A stretch of 64,000 nt of DNA from Allomeiothermus silvanus DSM 9946 (lineage in GTDB: Bacteria; Deinococcota; Deinococci; Deinococcales; Thermaceae): contig NC_014212.1 of the NCBI RefSeq assembly GCF_000092125.1, forward strand, positions 2,566,279 through 2,630,278. Reading direction: 5' to 3'. A program made the position numbers and the translations under genes. Shown piece by piece: positions 51,275 to 60,980 of this stretch. Under the pieces are notes generated by a model. It was given only the letters and a program-made list of their open reading frames with translations. It was not told the origin of the DNA and made no database searches. How positions within the stretch are numbered: position 1 is the stretch's first letter; every line of letters begins with the position of its first letter.

Positions 51275-52667
51275 GAGATACCATCAAGGGGTGTGGAAAT
51301 ACGCTGAGGGCGGTGTATCCTTCCTCCTGGCAAAAAAGTGAGGGCTTGAAGCCCGAGGGAGGAGGCACACCGCCATGGGGAAGCGTACCAAAGTGGCTGC
51401 TTCGCCGATAGGCGAACACCTTGAGGCCCGTTCGTCATCTCCCACCTGGGAGACGTTGCGGGATTGGCTGAGGGGGAAGATCCGGGAGTTGATGCAGGGG
51501 CTGCTGGAGGAGGAAGTGACGGAATTTCTGGGCCGTGCCCGGTATGAGAGGCGGGCGGCCGTCGATGCGTGCGGTTACCGCAACGGCTACGGCAAGCCGC
51601 GGAAGCTGACGACCTCCATGGGCACCATCGAGGTGCGGCGGCCCCGGGTCCGGGGGGTGGAGGAGCGGTTCGAGAGCCGGATTCTCCCCCTGTTCGCCCG
51701 GCGCACGAGGGAGGTCTCGGAGCTGTTGCCCGAGCTGTACCTGCACGGGCTGGCCGAGGGCGACTTCGACCTGGCCCTGCGGGGGCTGCTCGGAGAGGAG
51801 GCGGCGCTTTCGGCCCGGACGGTAGCCCGCCTGAAGGAGCGGTGGCAGGCGGAGTGGGAGGCCTGGCGCACGCAGCGGCTGGACGACCGGGCGGTGGTCT
51901 ACCTGTGGGTGGACGGGGTGTACGTGAAGGCGGGCTTGGAGCGCGAGCGGGCGGCGCTCTTGGTGGCCATCGCCGCCTTGTCGGATGGCCGCAAGGTGGT
52001 GGTGGCGGTCGTACCCGGGTACCGGGAGTCGGTGGAGAGCTGGTCGGAAGTGCTGCGGGACCTGCGGGAGCGGGGGATGAACGCGCCGCGGCTGGTGATC
52101 GGGGACGGGCACCTGGGGATCTGGGGGGCACTGCGCAACGTGTGGCCGGAGGCCGACGAGCAGCGGTGCTGGAACCACAAGGTGCTCAATGTGCTGGAGC
52201 AGTTGCCGCGCCACCAGCAGGCCGTGGCCAAGCCCATGCTGGGGGCCATCGCCTACGCGCCGACCCGGGCGGAGGCGGAACGGAAGGGCAAGGAGTTCGA
52301 GGCCTGGTGTCACCGGCACGGCTACGGCAAGGCGGCGCAGACGCTGGGGCGGGACTGGGAGCGGATGGTGACCTTCTACCGGTACCCCAAGGAGCACTGG
52401 CGCCACCTGCGGACCACGAACGTGATCGAATCGCCCTTCGCCGCACTGCGGCTGCGGACGGATGCGGCCAAGCGGTTCAAGAAGGTGGAACGGGCCACGG
52501 CAGTGATCTGGAAGATGCTGATGGTGGCCCAAAAGAGGTTCCGGCGGTTGAATGCCCCGGAGTTGCTGGCCAAGGTCCACGCCGGGGTGCGCTACGAGGA
52601 CGGCATCGAGGTCACCCAGGAGGAGGTCGCTGCCTGAGCAGGTTTACACACCTATTGACGGAACCTC
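51275..52667 (+). mobile_element. IS256-family insertion sequence, complete
   Basis: A 1393-bp element with imperfect inverted ends (GAGATACCATCAAGGGGTG at the left; the complement of the right end is GAGGTTCCGTCAATAGGTG), bounded by the 9-bp duplication GGATGTGCT (51266-51274 and 52668-52676). It encodes one intact transposase. Confidence 0.9.
51375..52637 (+). CDS. IS256-family transposase
   Basis: A 420-residue mutator-type DDE transposase. The N-terminal region has MQGLLEEEVTEFLGRARYER and CGYRNGYGKP; the catalytic region has YLWVDGVYVKAGLE (first Asp), RLVIGDGHLGIW (second Asp), the C/H motif in EQRCWNHKVLNVL, and RTTNVIESPFA with the final Glu. It reads straight through without frameshift and is probably functional. 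It is much more GC-rich than the gene it interrupts. Confidence 0.95.
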   Translation: MGKRTKVAASPIGEHLEARSSSPTWETLRDWLRGKIRELMQGLLEEEVTEFLGRARYERRAAVDACGYRNGYGKPRKLTTSMGTIEVRRPRVRGVEERFESRILPLFARRTREVSELLPELYLHGLAEGDFDLALRGLLGEEAALSARTVARLKERWQAEWEAWRTQRLDDRAVVYLWVDGVYVKAGLERERAALLVAIAALSDGRKVVVAVVPGYRESVESWSEVLRDLRERGMNAPRLVIGDGHLGIWGALRNVWPEADEQRCWNHKVLNVLEQLPRHQQAVAKPMLGAIAYAPTRAEAERKGKEFEAWCHRHGYGKAAQTLGRDWERMVTFYRYPKEHWRHLRTTNVIESPFAALRLRTDAAKRFKKVERATAVIWKMLMVAQKRFRRLNAPELLAKVHAGVRYEDGIEVTQEEVAA

Positions 52668-53060
52668 GGATGTGCTTAGCGCTTTACGTAGCGGTATCCG
52701 CTACGCGAGTAAAATGGGACGCCACACATCGGAGTTAAGGGCCTGGTTACAGGGGGAAGAGTGTGAAGCCAAGAGCTGGCGTGACCTACATACAGGCGTT
52801 GCAGAAGCTTTCATCCTGTTGAGCCGGAGCAAGGAGCTCGAAGATGCAGACGATATTTACGGTTCAGCAGAGAAACGTAAAAAATCGAGCGGAGAAACCT
52901 ATCCGGCCCATGCCTATCGAGAACTGAGCAACGGACGCTTTCTCTTTTTGCACATGAGCGCTGATCAGCATAGGAAGCGAATCCAAAAACTGTTGGAAAT
53001 CCTAGAATTACCTTCGGGGCTTCTCGAGGTTGAATACAGAGGCCAAAAGTATAAAATTCC

Positions 53061-54008
53061 CTAACTACCCAACTCAATTCCCTGCGGCCAAACTCCGCCC
53101 AGAGCTTCCCAGGCCCCGGCCATGTCGGCGGGCACCGGGGCGGTGAACTCGAGGTACTTCCCGCTGCGGGGGTGCTGGATGCGCAGTTCGTAGGCGTGGA
53201 GGGCCTGCCGGGCGATCAACCCTGAGGGCTTGCCATACACGTCGTCACCCAAGATAGGGGCGTGCAGGGCTTTGAGATGGACCCGGATCTGGTGGGTCCG
53301 CCCGGTGTGTAAGATGGCGCTCACCAAGGCATACTCGCCTGCAATCGCCAGGATCTCGAAGTCGGTCTCGGCGTAGCGAGGGGCGATCCCCCCCACGTGC
53401 ATCCGGGTGCGGTCCACCGGGTGGCGTCCGATGGGGGCGGCGAAGGTTCCCTCCTTGGGATGGCCTACGGTAATCGCCAGATAGCGTTTATACACGCTGC
53501 GGCCCCGGAAAGCTTCGGAGAGCCGGCGGTGGGCGGCCTCGTGACGAGCTACCAAGATCACTCCGGAGGTGTCCTTATCGAGCCGGTGAACGATGCCAGG
53601 CCGGATGAGTTCGGGTCGTGGAGGCGCTTCTTCGTCCTCGAGCTGGGTCGCTAACACCCCCCTTAGCTCGGCATAACGCCCCAAAATCGCGTTCACCAAG
53701 GTTCCCGAGGTAACCCCCGGGGCGGGATGGGTAATCATGCCAGCAGGTTTGTTGACCACTACTAGGTCCTGGTCTTCGTAGAGAATCTCGAGCGGCACAT
53801 TTTCCGGCTCGACGCTGGGGGGGCGTTCGGGGGGGGGCTCGACCTCCACCCACTCCCCCTTTAGCCTGTAAGAAGCCTTGGTAACCGGCTTACCGTCTAC
53901 CCGCACGATGCCCATTTCGATCCACTCCTGGGCCTTGACCCTCGAGGTCTTGGCCTCGTAGGCCAGCGCTTGATCGAGGCGAACGCCCTGGGCAGTAAAA
54001 CGAAGCAC
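53061..54008 (-). CDS. rluD: 23S rRNA pseudouridine synthase, RluD type
   Basis: Converts uridines in 23S rRNA helix 69 (RluD) or related sites to pseudouridine. An N-terminal S4-like domain (LDQALAYE, WIEMGIVRVDGKPV) precedes the catalytic domain with the nucleophilic Asp in GIVHRLDKDTSGVILVA and HTGRTHQIRVHL. The longer frame to 54044 is possible, but GTG 54008 starts just before the S4 domain. It begins immediately after the interrupted nuclease gene, on the opposite strand. Confidence 0.88.
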   Translation of the reverse strand: MLRFTAQGVRLDQALAYEAKTSRVKAQEWIEMGIVRVDGKPVTKASYRLKGEWVEVEPPPERPPSVEPENVPLEILYEDQDLVVVNKPAGMITHPAPGVTSGTLVNAILGRYAELRGVLATQLEDEEAPPRPELIRPGIVHRLDKDTSGVILVARHEAAHRRLSEAFRGRSVYKRYLAITVGHPKEGTFAAPIGRHPVDRTRMHVGGIAPRYAETDFEILAIAGEYALVSAILHTGRTHQIRVHLKALHAPILGDDVYGKPSGLIARQALHAYELRIQHPRSGKYLEFTAPVPADMAGAWEALGGVWPQGIELGS

Positions 54009-54142
54009 GAGGGATATTCTCAAAGGTAACAGGGCGAAGGTCAAATGGTACTTCGCGCTGGGAAAGGGGATTTCGCTTTCTGGCGTTTAGCCGGAACGGA
54101 TTGGTAGTGTCTTTTCACCCCAACTGGTAGTATTTTCGGGGA

Positions 54143-54793
54143 GTGATCCAGCAACAGATACGATCCCTAGCCGAGCAGGTCAAAGCCCGTTCGGTGACCG
54201 AAGGCAGCCACGACTGGTGGCACGTCTGGCGGGTGTGGCAGATGGCGAAACGGATCGCCGAAGCCGAGCAGGCCGATCTCTACTTGGTCGAGCTAGCTGC
54301 GCTTTGCCACGACCTCGAGGACTGGAAATACCCCCACGATCCGGTAATCGAGCCCTTGTTGACCGAGCTTCGGGTGGCTCCTCCGACGATCCGGCAGGTC
54401 CTGGATATTTGCCAGCGGGTGAGCTTCAAGGGGGCCGGGGTCCCCGACGAGATGCCCACGCTCGAGGGCCAGGTAGTGCAAGACGCGGATCGGCTCGACG
54501 CCATGGGGGCCATCGGGATCGCCCGTGCCTTCGCCTACGGAGGTTCTAAGCACCGCCCCCTCTACGACCCCGCCGAGCCGCCCGAACTCCATGCCTCTTT
54601 CGAGGCTTACCGCAACAAGTCGGGCAGTTCACTAGCCCACTTTTACGAAAAACTCCTCCTGCTCAAAGACCGTATGCATACCCCAACCGCCCGGAAGATT
54701 GCCAGGGAGCGGCATCGGTACATGGAGGCGTTCGTAAAGCGGTTTCTGATCGAGTGGGAGGGGAAAGACGAAATACATGCAGCAGAAGGCTAA
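54143..54793 (+). CDS. HD-domain phosphohydrolase
   Basis: A 216-residue HD hydrolase. SHDWWHVWRVW gives the first His, LVELAALCHDLEDWK the HD pair, and DADRLDAMGAIGIARAF the final Asp, as in the YedJ/YpgQ-type group that hydrolyses nucleotides or pyrophosphates. The GTG start is preceded by a GGGGA site and by TAGTAT 9 nt away. It is followed by ruvB. Confidence 0.82.
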   Translation: MIQQQIRSLAEQVKARSVTEGSHDWWHVWRVWQMAKRIAEAEQADLYLVELAALCHDLEDWKYPHDPVIEPLLTELRVAPPTIRQVLDICQRVSFKGAGVPDEMPTLEGQVVQDADRLDAMGAIGIARAFAYGGSKHRPLYDPAEPPELHASFEAYRNKSGSSLAHFYEKLLLLKDRMHTPTARKIARERHRYMEAFVKRFLIEWEGKDEIHAAEG

Positions 54794-54823
54794 GGGAGAT
54801 AGCTATTCGACTAGGACCACGTT

Positions 54824-54844
54824 GATTATGTTGCAATCATAATC
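54824..54844. promoter_or_regulatory. Palindromic operator candidate upstream of ruvB, RDRM-like
   Basis: GATTATG-TTGCAAT-CATAATC. The inner 17 bp (54826-54842) have TTATG and CATAA half-sites with 7 bp between them, the same arrangement as the Deinococcus radiation-response motif TTATGTCATTGACATAA. It overlaps the TTGCAA (-35-like) element. Confidence 0.6.
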
Positions 54845-54861
54845 GCGTTTCGGAGTATGAT
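54831..54861 (+). promoter_or_regulatory. ruvB promoter, leaderless type
   Basis: TTGCAA (54831-54836), 19 bp, TATGAT (54856-54861). The GTG start follows exactly 6 nt later. Confidence 0.55.
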
Positions 54862-54867
54862 GCTAAG

Positions 54868-55848
54868 GTGGAAGGCGACCTAACCCTAAGACCCAAGCGT
54901 CTCGAGGATTACGTGGGCCAGCGGCGGCTCAAGGAAAAGCTCGCGGTGTATTTGCAAGCGGCCAAAAACCGAGGGGAACCGCTCGACCACATGCTGCTTT
55001 TCGGCCCTCCCGGGCTGGGCAAGACTACCTTAGCGCACGTGATCGCCAACGAACTTGGGGTGAACATCCGGGTCACCAGCGGGCCGGCCATCGAGAAGCC
55101 CGGAGATCTGGCGGCCATCGTGACCAACTCCATCGAGGAGGGCGACATCTTGTTTATCGACGAGATCCACCGCCTCTCCCGCGCTGCCGAGGAGCACCTC
55201 TACCCGGCGATGGAGGACTTCAAGATCGACATCGTCATCGGCCAGGGTCCTGCCGCCCGCACGCTACGGCTGGATTTGCCGCGCTTTACCCTGATCGGAG
55301 CGACCACCCGCCCCGGCCTGATCTCCGGCCCCCTACGTAGCCGTTTTGGCATCATCGAGCACCTCGAGTTCTACACCGAGGAAGAACTAGCCCAAGGGGT
55401 CATGCGCGACGCGGCGCTGATAGGGCTCGCCATCACCGAGGAGGCCGCCCACGAGATCGGGCGGCGCTCGCGGGGTACTATGCGCATCGCCAAGCGCCTT
55501 TTCCGCCGGGTGCGCGACTACGCCGAGGTAGCCGGGGAAGATACCGTTACCCTCGAACGTGCTCGTGAGGCCTTGGATGCCCTGGGCCTGGATTCGATGG
55601 GCCTCGAGCGGCGCGATCGGGTGATCCTGGAGACCCTTCTGCAGCGCTTTGGGGGGGGGCCCGTGGGCCTCGACACCCTGGCCACCGCCCTCTCAGAAGA
55701 CCCCGCAACGCTCGAGGAAGTCCATGAACCTTTCTTGATCCAGCTCGGCTTCCTCAAGCGCACCCCCCGGGGCCGGGTTGCTACCGAGCGGGCCTACCAT
55801 CACCTGGGCTACCCCCTGCCCGCCTCACAGGAGTTATTCGAGTCGTGA
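54868..55848 (+). CDS. ruvB: Holliday junction branch-migration helicase RuvB
   Basis: RuvB is the AAA+ motor that drives branch migration with RuvA. The 326-residue protein has [12 protein letters not shown], Walker [17 protein letters not shown], Walker [13 protein letters not shown], sensor 1 LIGATTRPG, arginine finger region PLRSRFGI, and the C-terminal winged helix ([20 protein letters not shown]). The GTG start is placed by the TATGAT box. The RDRM-like palindrome upstream suggests DNA-damage control. Confidence 0.97.
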   Translation: MEGDLTLRPKRLEDYVGQRRLKEKLAVYLQAAKNRGEPLDHMLLFGPPGLGKTTLAHVIANELGVNIRVTSGPAIEKPGDLAAIVTNSIEEGDILFIDEIHRLSRAAEEHLYPAMEDFKIDIVIGQGPAARTLRLDLPRFTLIGATTRPGLISGPLRSRFGIIEHLEFYTEEELAQGVMRDAALIGLAITEEAAHEIGRRSRGTMRIAKRLFRRVRDYAEVAGEDTVTLERAREALDALGLDSMGLERRDRVILETLLQRFGGGPVGLDTLATALSEDPATLEEVHEPFLIQLGFLKRTPRGRVATERAYHHLGYPLPASQELFES

Positions 55849-55864
55849 ACTCTAGGTGGAACTT

Positions 55865-55970
55865 GGCCTTCTGGATTGCAGAGCGCGCCCTTTGGAAGTG
55901 GGCGGCAGAGTAACCTGCTGCGGGTATACCACCCGGATACCCTGTGATGTAAAAAGGCAGCCAGAAGGCC
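55865..55970 (+). ncRNA. Candidate structured RNA upstream of the DUF4388 gene
   Basis: A perfect 10-bp closing helix (GGCCTTCTGG 55865-55874 with CCAGAAGGCC 55961-55970) encloses three short hairpins: 55886-55890/55900-55904, 55905-55908/55915-55918 and 55922-55927/55937-55942. This would be a four-way junction of 106 nt. It lies in the 158-bp gap between ruvB and the next gene. I cannot assign it to a known class; it could also be a small mobile element, as the 10-bp ends are inverted. Confidence 0.4.
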
Positions 55971-56006
55971 GGCGGCTTGTACAGTGAGTCGCGAGCGACC
56001 GACCCT

Positions 56007-57056
56007 ATGATTCGCGCGCGGATTGGCGAGGTAGAGCTGGGGGATTTGCTGCGGGCCTTGGAGACCGCCCGCAAAAGCGCCGTGGTGACGGTCGAGACGC
56101 CCAACCTCTACGGGCGCATCCACCTGATGGAAGGCCGCTTGGTCTACGCCCGCACCGAGCCCGGGCCCCACCTGGGGGAGTACCTGGTGCGGCTTTTGTA
56201 CCTCACCCTGGAGGACACCCAGCGGCTGGTACTCGAGCAAGAGCGGGAGAATCCTGGCACCCCGTTGGGCCAGCTCGCTTTGCGGGCCGGGCTTATCTCC
56301 GAGGAGGATCTCACCGATGCGCTCCGGGTGCAGGTGATGGAGGCCTTAGCCACCCTGATCCGCCAAAAAGACGGCACCCTACTGGCCGAGGCGGCCCCGG
56401 TGAAAGAATCCTCCCAGATCGCCCTGCCCCAGACCCTAGAGACCAGCTCCATGCTCATCGAAGCGGCCCGCCGATTGGACGAGTGGCAGCGAGGTCAGGT
56501 CGATCCGGAGGTGGTGCTGCGGGTTGCCAACGACCCTACCCGCCATCCCCTCTCTCCCGAAGCTTGGAGTGTGCTCGAGCTGGTAGATGGCCTTAAGCGG
56601 GCCAGATCCATAGCGCTGGAGTCCGACCTCCCCGAAGAGCAGGTCTATCACCTGCTTTTTGAACTCAAGAGCCGGAAGTTGCTCGAGGAAGCCCCCATCC
56701 GGCCCAGCGACCCCCTGGTGCTGGTGCTGGCCGAGTCCTCGCTCATCCGACGGCTTTTGCTGGTTACCCTCGAGCGCTCGCGCTACCGGGTACTGATGCC
56801 CCACGATCTCGAATCGGCCAAGCGCATGCTGACCAAGCACAAGCCCCAAGGCCTCATCCTACAGGGCCAAGACCTCATGGATCGGGTGCGGCAAATCCGG
56901 AGCCACCCGGACGGGCGTTTCCCCCCGGTATGGGTGGTCGCAGAAGAGCCCCCGCGGGGGCTATGGGTGCGCTCGGCCCGGCTCGGGCACATCCCCAAGC
57001 CCTTCCGGGAGGAAGACGTCTTAGAGGCTATGGCGGTGATCAAACGCCCGACCTGA
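56007..57056 (+). CDS. DUF4388 protein with degenerate receiver domain
   Basis: A 349-residue protein. Residues about 5-70 are a DUF4388 (PatA-like) domain: VELGDLLRALETARKSAVVTV and GRIHLMEGRLVYARTEPG. The middle is helical and similar to two-component adaptor regions. The last 115 residues have a CheY-like fold (VLVLAESSLIRRLLLVTLE and HIPKPFREEDVLEAM). The acidic pair of the receiver is replaced by A-E and the phospho-acceptor Asp is lost (GLILQGQD), so it is probably not phosphorylated. The ATG at 56007 is preferred to the upstream TTG. Function unknown; such proteins often control motility or development. Confidence 0.75.
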   Translation: MIRARIGEVELGDLLRALETARKSAVVTVETPNLYGRIHLMEGRLVYARTEPGPHLGEYLVRLLYLTLEDTQRLVLEQERENPGTPLGQLALRAGLISEEDLTDALRVQVMEALATLIRQKDGTLLAEAAPVKESSQIALPQTLETSSMLIEAARRLDEWQRGQVDPEVVLRVANDPTRHPLSPEAWSVLELVDGLKRARSIALESDLPEEQVYHLLFELKSRKLLEEAPIRPSDPLVLVLAESSLIRRLLLVTLERSRYRVLMPHDLESAKRMLTKHKPQGLILQGQDLMDRVRQIRSHPDGRFPPVWVVAEEPPRGLWVRSARLGHIPKPFREEDVLEAMAVIKRPT

Positions 57057-57113
57057 TGCCCGCTTGGATCATTTTTTCCTGGACCCCTCACGGTGCGCTC
57101 GCGATGGGAGGGG

Positions 57114-58136
57114 CTATCCCGAGGAAGGGCGGCGCATAGCTTCCTCCAAGCGAAAAGCGAGCTGCAACAGGGTGAGGTCTTCCAGCCGCCCCAGATCGCA
57201 GCCGGTGAGTTCCTCCACCCGGCGCAGGCGGTAAAAGACCGTGTTGATGTGTACCCCTAGGCGATGGGCTACCCGCTTGGGAGAGAGCCGGGCCTCGAGG
57301 TATTCCTGTACCGTCGCGGCCAACTCAGGGTGGCCCTCGAGCGGAGCCAGCAGTCCGAGCAAGCGCTCTTGGCCTTTGGGGGAATCCAACACCAACGCCA
57401 ACGGCCACAACACCCGCGTTTCGTAAGCCCCAGGACGCATTTTGCTCAGCCGCACTAGCCGGATGGCTTCTTCCAGATCCTCGTGCAAGGAGCCAAGCCG
57501 CTCCCCCTTGCCCTGCTGAAGGAGCACCACCGCCTGCGCCTCCTGGGCCAACCGCTGGGCCTGGGGCAACACATCTTCCAAGGCACCCGGCCAGTACAGG
57601 TAAAAGCCCTTGTGGTCCTGTCGCCAATGGGAACTCTGCCCCAGCGCGGCAAGATACCTCGGCAAGACCGCCCCGGCCGCCGGGTATTCGCGAGGGATGG
57701 CCACACCTACCACCCGCCCCTGCAGCAACGGCTCACACGACGGTTGAGAGTAGGCCTGGCTGGAAACTTCGCTCGCAAGGTCCACCAACTCGGCCACCCC
57801 CAAGGCCAGCCTAGGCAAGGCGGCAGGAGCCTCCTGGGATAGCACTACAAGGGTTTGCTTGCCCCACAACCGGTAAGCCCGCAGCAGGGCGCTCAGGCTT
57901 ATCCGTTGCTCACGCCGCCGCTGGCCCGCTGCCATCGCGAGGCCCTCGAGTTCCCCCCTGGGAAGGCCTTCCCCTTGGGCGTAGTGCCTGAGTCCCCGCA
58001 AGCACTCGAAAGACACCACCGCTACATCTTTAAAGAGCAAGAGGTCGTCAAGCCGGGAGTAATCGGGAATCTCCTGAGCGTAACGGTGGGCCATACGTTG
58101 GGCCCAGCTTTTGAGGACTCGAGGACCAGGCAGCAT
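57114..58136 (-). CDS. PucR/CdaR-type transcriptional regulator
   Basis: A 340-residue regulator with a GGDEF-like middle region and a C-terminal PucR helix-turn-helix (LSPKRVAHRLGVHINTVFYRLRRVEELTG). Family members respond to purine catabolites, sugar diacids or GABA. It is divergent from livGFKHM, so it probably controls that transporter. The start at 58136 is chosen because a CACATT -10-like box lies 6 nt upstream with TTGTGG 17 bp further; the frame is open further to 58478, but that stretch overlaps livG in antisense. Confidence 0.8.
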   Translation of the reverse strand: MLPGPRVLKSWAQRMAHRYAQEIPDYSRLDDLLLFKDVAVVSFECLRGLRHYAQGEGLPRGELEGLAMAAGQRRREQRISLSALLRAYRLWGKQTLVVLSQEAPAALPRLALGVAELVDLASEVSSQAYSQPSCEPLLQGRVVGVAIPREYPAAGAVLPRYLAALGQSSHWRQDHKGFYLYWPGALEDVLPQAQRLAQEAQAVVLLQQGKGERLGSLHEDLEEAIRLVRLSKMRPGAYETRVLWPLALVLDSPKGQERLLGLLAPLEGHPELAATVQEYLEARLSPKRVAHRLGVHINTVFYRLRRVEELTGCDLGRLEDLTLLQLAFRLEEAMRRPSSG

Positions 58137-58137
58137 A

Positions 58138-58171
58138 ACTCTAATGTGCTCGAGCTTAGAGTGTACCACAA
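58138..58171 (-). promoter_or_regulatory. Promoter and operator candidate of the PucR-type gene
   Basis: Minus strand: TTGTGG (58166-58171), 17 bp, CACATT (58143-58148). An inverted repeat ACTCTAA (58138-58144) and TTAGAGT (58156-58162), 11 bp apart, overlaps the -10 and spacer, as expected for an autoregulatory operator. Confidence 0.5.
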
Positions 58172-58275
58172 AGCCCGGCCTAGCTCTTTTGGAGACACCC
58201 ACATTGCGTTTTTCCCTCCGATTGCCCATAGTGGGGGTAACCCATAACGCCTGGACTAGGCCAAGGATTGGGAAT

Positions 58276-59022
58276 ATGGTGGCTCTCGAAACACAGGGGT
58301 TGACCAAGGACTTCCGCGGTTTTCGCGCAGTGAACGAGGTAAACCTTCGGGTAACCCAAGGCGCAATCCACGCCCTGGTGGGCCCTAACGGGGCGGGCAA
58401 GACCACCCTGTTTAATCTGCTTACGGGCTTCCTCAAACCCTCGGCGGGGCGGGTCTTTCTCTTGGGGGAGGAGGTCACCGGGCTGGCCCCCTTCGAGATC
58501 GCCCGACGGGGGGTAGCCCGCTCGTTTCAGATCGCCCGGCTCTTCGCTCACCTCACGGCCCTGGAGCATGTGGTTCTGGCCCTACAACGGCCTACACTCT
58601 ACCCGTATCGCTTTTGGATGAGCGAACAGGTGCTGGGACGTTTCAAGCCCAAAGCCCTCGAGATCCTGGCGTTGGTCGGCTTGGAAGACCAGGCCCTTCG
58701 GCCAGCAGGTACCCTGCCCTATGGGCAGAAGCGGGCCTTGGAACTGGCCTTGGCCTTGGCCTTGGAACCCCAGCTTCTCCTGCTGGACGAGCCAACCGCG
58801 GGGATGGGTCTAGAGGATGTGGCGCGTACGGTACAGCTTATCCACCGTCTGCGCCAGGGGCGCACTATCGTGCTAGTAGAACACAACATGGGGGTCGTGG
58901 CCGAACTGGCCGAGCGGGTGACGGTTCTGCAGTACGGGAGCGTGCTGGCTGAAGGGAGCTACGCCGAAATGCGCCAAGACCCGCGGGTGATCGAGGCGTA
59001 CCTGGGGGCAGCCTATGCTTAG
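58276..59022 (+). CDS. livG: Branched-chain amino acid ABC transporter ATPase
   Basis: First ATPase of a HAAT-family importer. It is 248 residues. Walker A is VGPNGAGKTTLF, the BCA_ABC_TP_C region is typical, and Walker B is LLLLDEPTAGMG. The usual LSGGQ signature is replaced by LPYGQKRALELALAL, as is normal in LivG. The start ATG at 58276 opens the family N-terminus (LTKDFRGFRAVNEV). It overlaps livF by 8 bp. Confidence 0.95.
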   Translation: MVALETQGLTKDFRGFRAVNEVNLRVTQGAIHALVGPNGAGKTTLFNLLTGFLKPSAGRVFLLGEEVTGLAPFEIARRGVARSFQIARLFAHLTALEHVVLALQRPTLYPYRFWMSEQVLGRFKPKALEILALVGLEDQALRPAGTLPYGQKRALELALALALEPQLLLLDEPTAGMGLEDVARTVQLIHRLRQGRTIVLVEHNMGVVAELAERVTVLQYGSVLAEGSYAEMRQDPRVIEAYLGAAYA

Positions 59023-59707
59023 GGTTCAAGGGCTCAAAGCCTGGTACGGCGAGGCTCAGGTGCTTTTTGGGGTAGACCTCGAGGTCAAAGAGGGCGAAGC
59101 GGTGACCCTAGTCGGGCGCAACGGTGCGGGAAAGACCACTACCCTCAAGAGCATCATCGGCCTGCACCGCAGCGTGCAAGGACAAATACAGCTGAACGGG
59201 CACGACCTCTCCCCCCTTCCCCCGCACCTTCGGGCTAGGTTGGGGCTGGGCTGGGTGCCCGAGGATCGGGGTATCTACGCTAGCCTGTCGGTGGAAGAGA
59301 ATCTGATCCTGCCTCCGGTGGTAGGCCCCGAGCCCTGGAGCCTCGAGCGCATCTACAGCCTCTTCCCCCGGCTCAAAGAGCGCCGCCGCCACCCCGGCAG
59401 CAAACTCTCCGGTGGCGAACAGCAGATGCTGGCCATCGCCCGGGTGCTGCGTATGGGGGCTTCTATCCTGCTCCTAGACGAACCCACCGAGGGGCTAGCC
59501 CCGCTCTTGGTTCAACAAATCGGAACGCTGCTGAGCGAAGTAAAAGCCCACGGGATCTCCGTCCTCCTGGTAGAGCAGAACCTGCGCTTTGCTTCTCAGG
59601 TGGCTGACCGGCACTACCTGCTTTCGCAAGGACAGGTAGTGGAGGTTTTGGACAATAGCCAAATAGCGCTCAAAGAACGAGAACTCTTGCAGCACTTGGG
59701 TATCTAG
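59015..59707 (+). CDS. livF: Branched-chain amino acid ABC transporter ATPase
   Basis: Second ATPase, 230 residues: VGRNGAGKTTTLKSIIG, signature KLSGGEQQMLAIARVL, Walker B ILLLDEPTEGLAP, and H-loop region LLVEQN. LivF pairs with LivG to power the LivHM permease. It starts within the livG stop region and is followed by the binding-protein gene after a strong ribosome site. Confidence 0.95.
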   Translation: MLRVQGLKAWYGEAQVLFGVDLEVKEGEAVTLVGRNGAGKTTTLKSIIGLHRSVQGQIQLNGHDLSPLPPHLRARLGLGWVPEDRGIYASLSVEENLILPPVVGPEPWSLERIYSLFPRLKERRRHPGSKLSGGEQQMLAIARVLRMGASILLLDEPTEGLAPLLVQQIGTLLSEVKAHGISVLLVEQNLRFASQVADRHYLLSQGQVVEVLDNSQIALKERELLQHLGI

Positions 59708-59717
59708 GAGGTAAACG

Positions 59718-60950
<1,233 letters not shown>

Positions 60951-60980
60951 CCCTTCCAGCGGGGATCTTCCGGAGTGCTG

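Larger units (their letters stand above)
50535..53064 (+). pseudogene. PD-(D/E)XK restriction-type protein split by an IS256-family element
   Basis: The N-terminal part (50535-51274) matches type I restriction HsdR N-terminal nuclease domains: PDFTVALAGENKYILEAKA gives the PD...ExK active site, followed by NYAGAIGLRWAVLSNGVTW. The C-terminal part continues at 52677 (SALRSGIRYASKMGRH) and ends at 53064. A 9-bp repeat GGATGTGCT flanks the inserted element, and removing it restores a 375-residue frame. There is no HsdM or HsdS nearby, so it is an orphan nuclease-like protein. Base composition is clearly more AT-rich than its neighbours, a sign of transfer. Confidence 0.85.

Noticed and set aside
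51435-52580. Long minus-strand ORF over the IS256 transposase
   Set aside because: Antisense shadow of the transposase; Pro/Arg/His-rich composition without any motif.
55865-55970. Calling the ruvB-DUF4388 spacer a c-di-GMP riboswitch
   Set aside because: The conserved GEMM core sequences are not visible; only the generic branched shape is seen.
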